A model generated the notes under the pieces. The model was not told the origin of the DNA. It did not search any database and was given only the letters and a program-made list of their open reading frames with translations. DNA of 5,672 nucleotides from Candidatus Rokuibacteriota bacterium (lineage in GTDB: Bacteria; JAUVQV01). Below, in pieces: positions 4,518 to 5,672 of the stretch (its first letter is position 1; each line of letters begins with the position of its first letter). The position numbers and the translations under genes were made by a program. The DNA is taken from the NCBI GenBank assembly GCA_030609125.1, contig JAUWCW010000150.1, positions 1 through 5,672 of the forward strand. Direction: 5' to 3'.

Positions 4518-5672
4518 TTGAAAAGAATCCGGCTGCCGAGATCGCTGAAGTTCAAGGTCGTGTTCCACCTTTCCGTCGGCCTCACTGTCGCCGTCGCACT
4601 CTTCACGGTCCTCATAACACGGCACCAGCGGAAACAGCTCTTTCAGGAAGCGGTCAGGTCCGTCCATCAACTCTCGGAGGTCATCACCAAGAGCACCCGT
4701 TTTGCCATGCTCCAGAACCAGCGGTCCACGGTCTACCGGATCATCAAGGACGTGGGCAACCAGGAAGGCATCGAGAGAGTCAGGGTGCTCAGCAAGGACG
4801 GGATGATCATACACTCAACCTTCCTCCCCGAAATAGCCACCAAGGTGGACAGGGAGGCCGAAGCATGCTACCGCTGCCACGACGGCGAAGGAGCACCGAA
4901 CGCCCCTTCTCTCACGAGCAACTTCTGGACATACAGAGCCCGCGACGGCGACCGCTTCCTCGGCCACATGGATGTCATCCGCAATGAGCCGTCATGCTAT
5001 GAGAATACCTTGTGTCACGCCCATTCGGAGGACCAGAAGGTGCTGGGGGTACTTGAGATCACCTACTCTCTCGCCGGGATCGACCGGACGCTCAGGCAGG
5101 ACTCGATCACCATCGCCGGCTTTTCCATCGGGTTCGTGATCGCAGCCGCCCTTTTCGTGGGGCTCTTCATCCAGCGCATGATTTACATTCCATTGAAAGA
5201 CCTGGAAATGGGATCCAAGCGCCTTTCCGCAGGAAACCTGAGAGAGCTGATCCCCGTGCGGAGCAGGGACGAATTCGGCCACCTCGCCTCGTCCTTCAAC
5301 GGGATGATGCTGGCTCTTCGCAGTTCCGAGCTGGAACTGCAGGAGTGGAACCGGACGCTGGAGCTGAAAGTCGAAAAGAAGACCGGCGAGCTGCAAATCG
5401 CCGAGGCCAAGGCGGCGCATGCCGAGAAGCTGGCTTCCGTGGGTCTTCTGGCGGCCGGCATCGCTCATGAGCTGAACAGCCCCCTTACCGGGATCCTCAC
5501 GTTCTCGCATATCCTGCGGAAAAAGATGAGCGCTGAAAGCCAGGAGGCCCAGGACCTCGACCTGGTCGACATCGAGGAGCCGGCGCCCGAGTTGCTGATC
5601 GCGCGCGCCCGCGCGGCCGAGGAGGCGGCGCGCGCGGTTCCGGGCATCACGAATTCGGAAGGCGCCGATGCG
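4518..5672 (+). CDS. Membrane sensor histidine kinase with periplasmic heme-type motif, N-terminal part; reading frame continues into foreign sequence after about 5567
   Basis: The frame is open from TTG 4518 to the window end (385 codons). It begins with a transmembrane helix (about 16-34). A periplasmic domain (about 35-193) follows, holding a cytochrome-c-type CYRCH motif (C117, C120, H121) and a second CYENTLCH motif (C160, C166, H167: CX5CH). Then come a second helix (about 196-219), a HAMP domain (about 220-272, with IYIPLKDLE and DEFGHLASSFN), a coiled coil (about 273-305) and a HisKA region (LASVGLLAAGIAHELNSPL) with phospho-acceptor His317. Such kinases autophosphorylate on this His in response to a periplasmic or redox signal and pass the phosphate to a response regulator; neither ligand nor regulator is visible. 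The ATP-binding domain is absent. From about residue 346 the sequence no longer resembles a kinase (see the separate entry). The gene is divergent from the lipid A operon. Confidence 0.85.
   Translation, partial: MKRIRLPRSLKFKVVFHLSVGLTVAVALFTVLITRHQRKQLFQEAVRSVHQLSEVITKSTRFAMLQNQRSTVYRIIKDVGNQEGIERVRVLSKDGMIIHSTFLPEIATKVDREAEACYRCHDGEGAPNAPSLTSNFWTYRARDGDRFLGHMDVIRNEPSCYENTLCHAHSEDQKVLGVLEITYSLAGIDRTLRQDSITIAGFSIGFVIAAALFVGLFIQRMIYIPLKDLEMGSKRLSAGNLRELIPVRSRDEFGHLASSFNGMMLALRSSELELQEWNRTLELKVEKKTGELQIAEAKAAHAEKLASVGLLAAGIAHELNSPLTGILTFSHILRKKMSAESQEAQDLDLVDIEEPAPELLIARARAAEEAARAVPGITNSEGADA
5553..5672 (+). other. Internal TldE/PmbA-like fragment joined in frame to the kinase; probable chimeric junction
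   Basis: Residues from about 346 onward read DLDLVD, IEEPAPELLIARARAAEEA and ARAVPGITNSEGADA. The pattern of an acidic DLDL segment, an Ala-rich helix with AAEEAA, and a VPG[IV]TNSEG motif is what I recall from the N-terminal domain of PmbA/TldE, the partner of the TldD metalloprotease, especially in high-GC alphaproteobacteria. It is not what follows a HisKA H-box, where the second helix and then the N-box of the ATPase domain are expected. Base composition changes too: 77 of 102 bases are G/C in 5571-5672, against 58 of 100 in 5461-5560, and all three Arg codons here are CGC while the kinase mixes AGA, AGG and CGN. The join probably lies within GACCTCGACCTGGTC (5553-5567), which could encode DLDLV in either parent. 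Confidence 0.72.

Noticed and set aside
4476-4520. ATG at 4476 as the start of the kinase
   Set aside because: It is in frame and adds 14 residues before the TTG, but no ribosome site precedes it, while GGAAGGAGG sits just before TTG 4518.
4415-4987. Plus-strand frame of 190 codons overlapping the kinase start
   Set aside because: It lies in another frame over the kinase, has no domain features, and the kinase frame carries clear membrane, heme-motif and HAMP sequence.
4992-5510. Minus-strand frame of 172 codons opposite the kinase
   Set aside because: It has no recognisable motif and is antisense to the HAMP and HisKA coding sequence.
5553-5672. A novel kinase-PmbA fusion protein
   Set aside because: The kinase lacks its ATPase domain, the PmbA-like part starts inside its own domain, and composition shifts sharply at a short shared sequence. 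A join artefact is simpler; it is kept as a finding so it can be tested.
1-5672. CRISPR arrays, tRNA/rRNA genes, insertion sequences, toxin-antitoxin or phage genes
   Set aside because: No repeat-spacer pattern, cloverleaf, transposase motif or terminal inverted repeat was seen. Apart from the ~200-bp divergent region, the window is filled with overlapping genes.

Overview
The window looks like a piece of a moderately GC-rich Gram-negative chromosome. The lipid A/Kdo gene set requires an outer membrane. The style of the right-hand sensor kinase (periplasmic CxxCH motif, HAMP, AHEL(N)xPL H-box) resembles kinases of Desulfuromonadota/Deltaproteobacteria. That taxonomic guess is inference from protein style, not from a search.

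Positions 1-4320, all on the minus strand, form a compact lipid A inner-core operon. In transcription order it holds a DUF374 lysophospholipid-acyltransferase-like protein, waaA (Kdo transferase), lpxK (lipid A 4'-kinase), an lpxL/htrB-type lauroyl acyltransferase, and the start of an isoprenylcysteine-carboxyl-methyltransferase-like membrane protein that leaves the window at position 1. All four gene junctions are 4-bp stop/start overlaps (GTGA, GTGA, ATGA, ATGA), so the five genes are very probably one translationally coupled transcript. The products act in sequence: LpxK phosphorylates the disaccharide, WaaA adds Kdo, and the LpxL-type enzyme, perhaps with the DUF374 protein, adds late acyl chains.

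Positions 4321-4517 are a divergent intergenic region. A sigma70-like promoter can be read on each strand. A perfect 10-bp tandem repeat fills most of the gap between the two -35 boxes.

Positions 4518-5567 (plus strand) encode the N-terminal part of a membrane sensor histidine kinase: transmembrane helix, periplasmic domain with CxxCH and CX5CH motifs, second transmembrane helix, HAMP, coiled coil, and HisKA with phospho-acceptor His.

At about 5553-5570 the reading frame passes without a break into sequence that does not belong to a kinase. The last ~100 bases encode what reads as an internal piece of a TldE/PmbA-type protein (ending AVPGITNSEGADA), and GC rises from 58% (5461-5560) to about 75% (5571-5672). 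The most likely explanation is a chimeric join between two genomes at a short shared sequence encoding DLDLV(D), not a true gene fusion. I see no complete novel system here. The points most worth checking are this junction, the heme-type motifs of the kinase, the shared control region, and the two extra genes in the lipid A operon.
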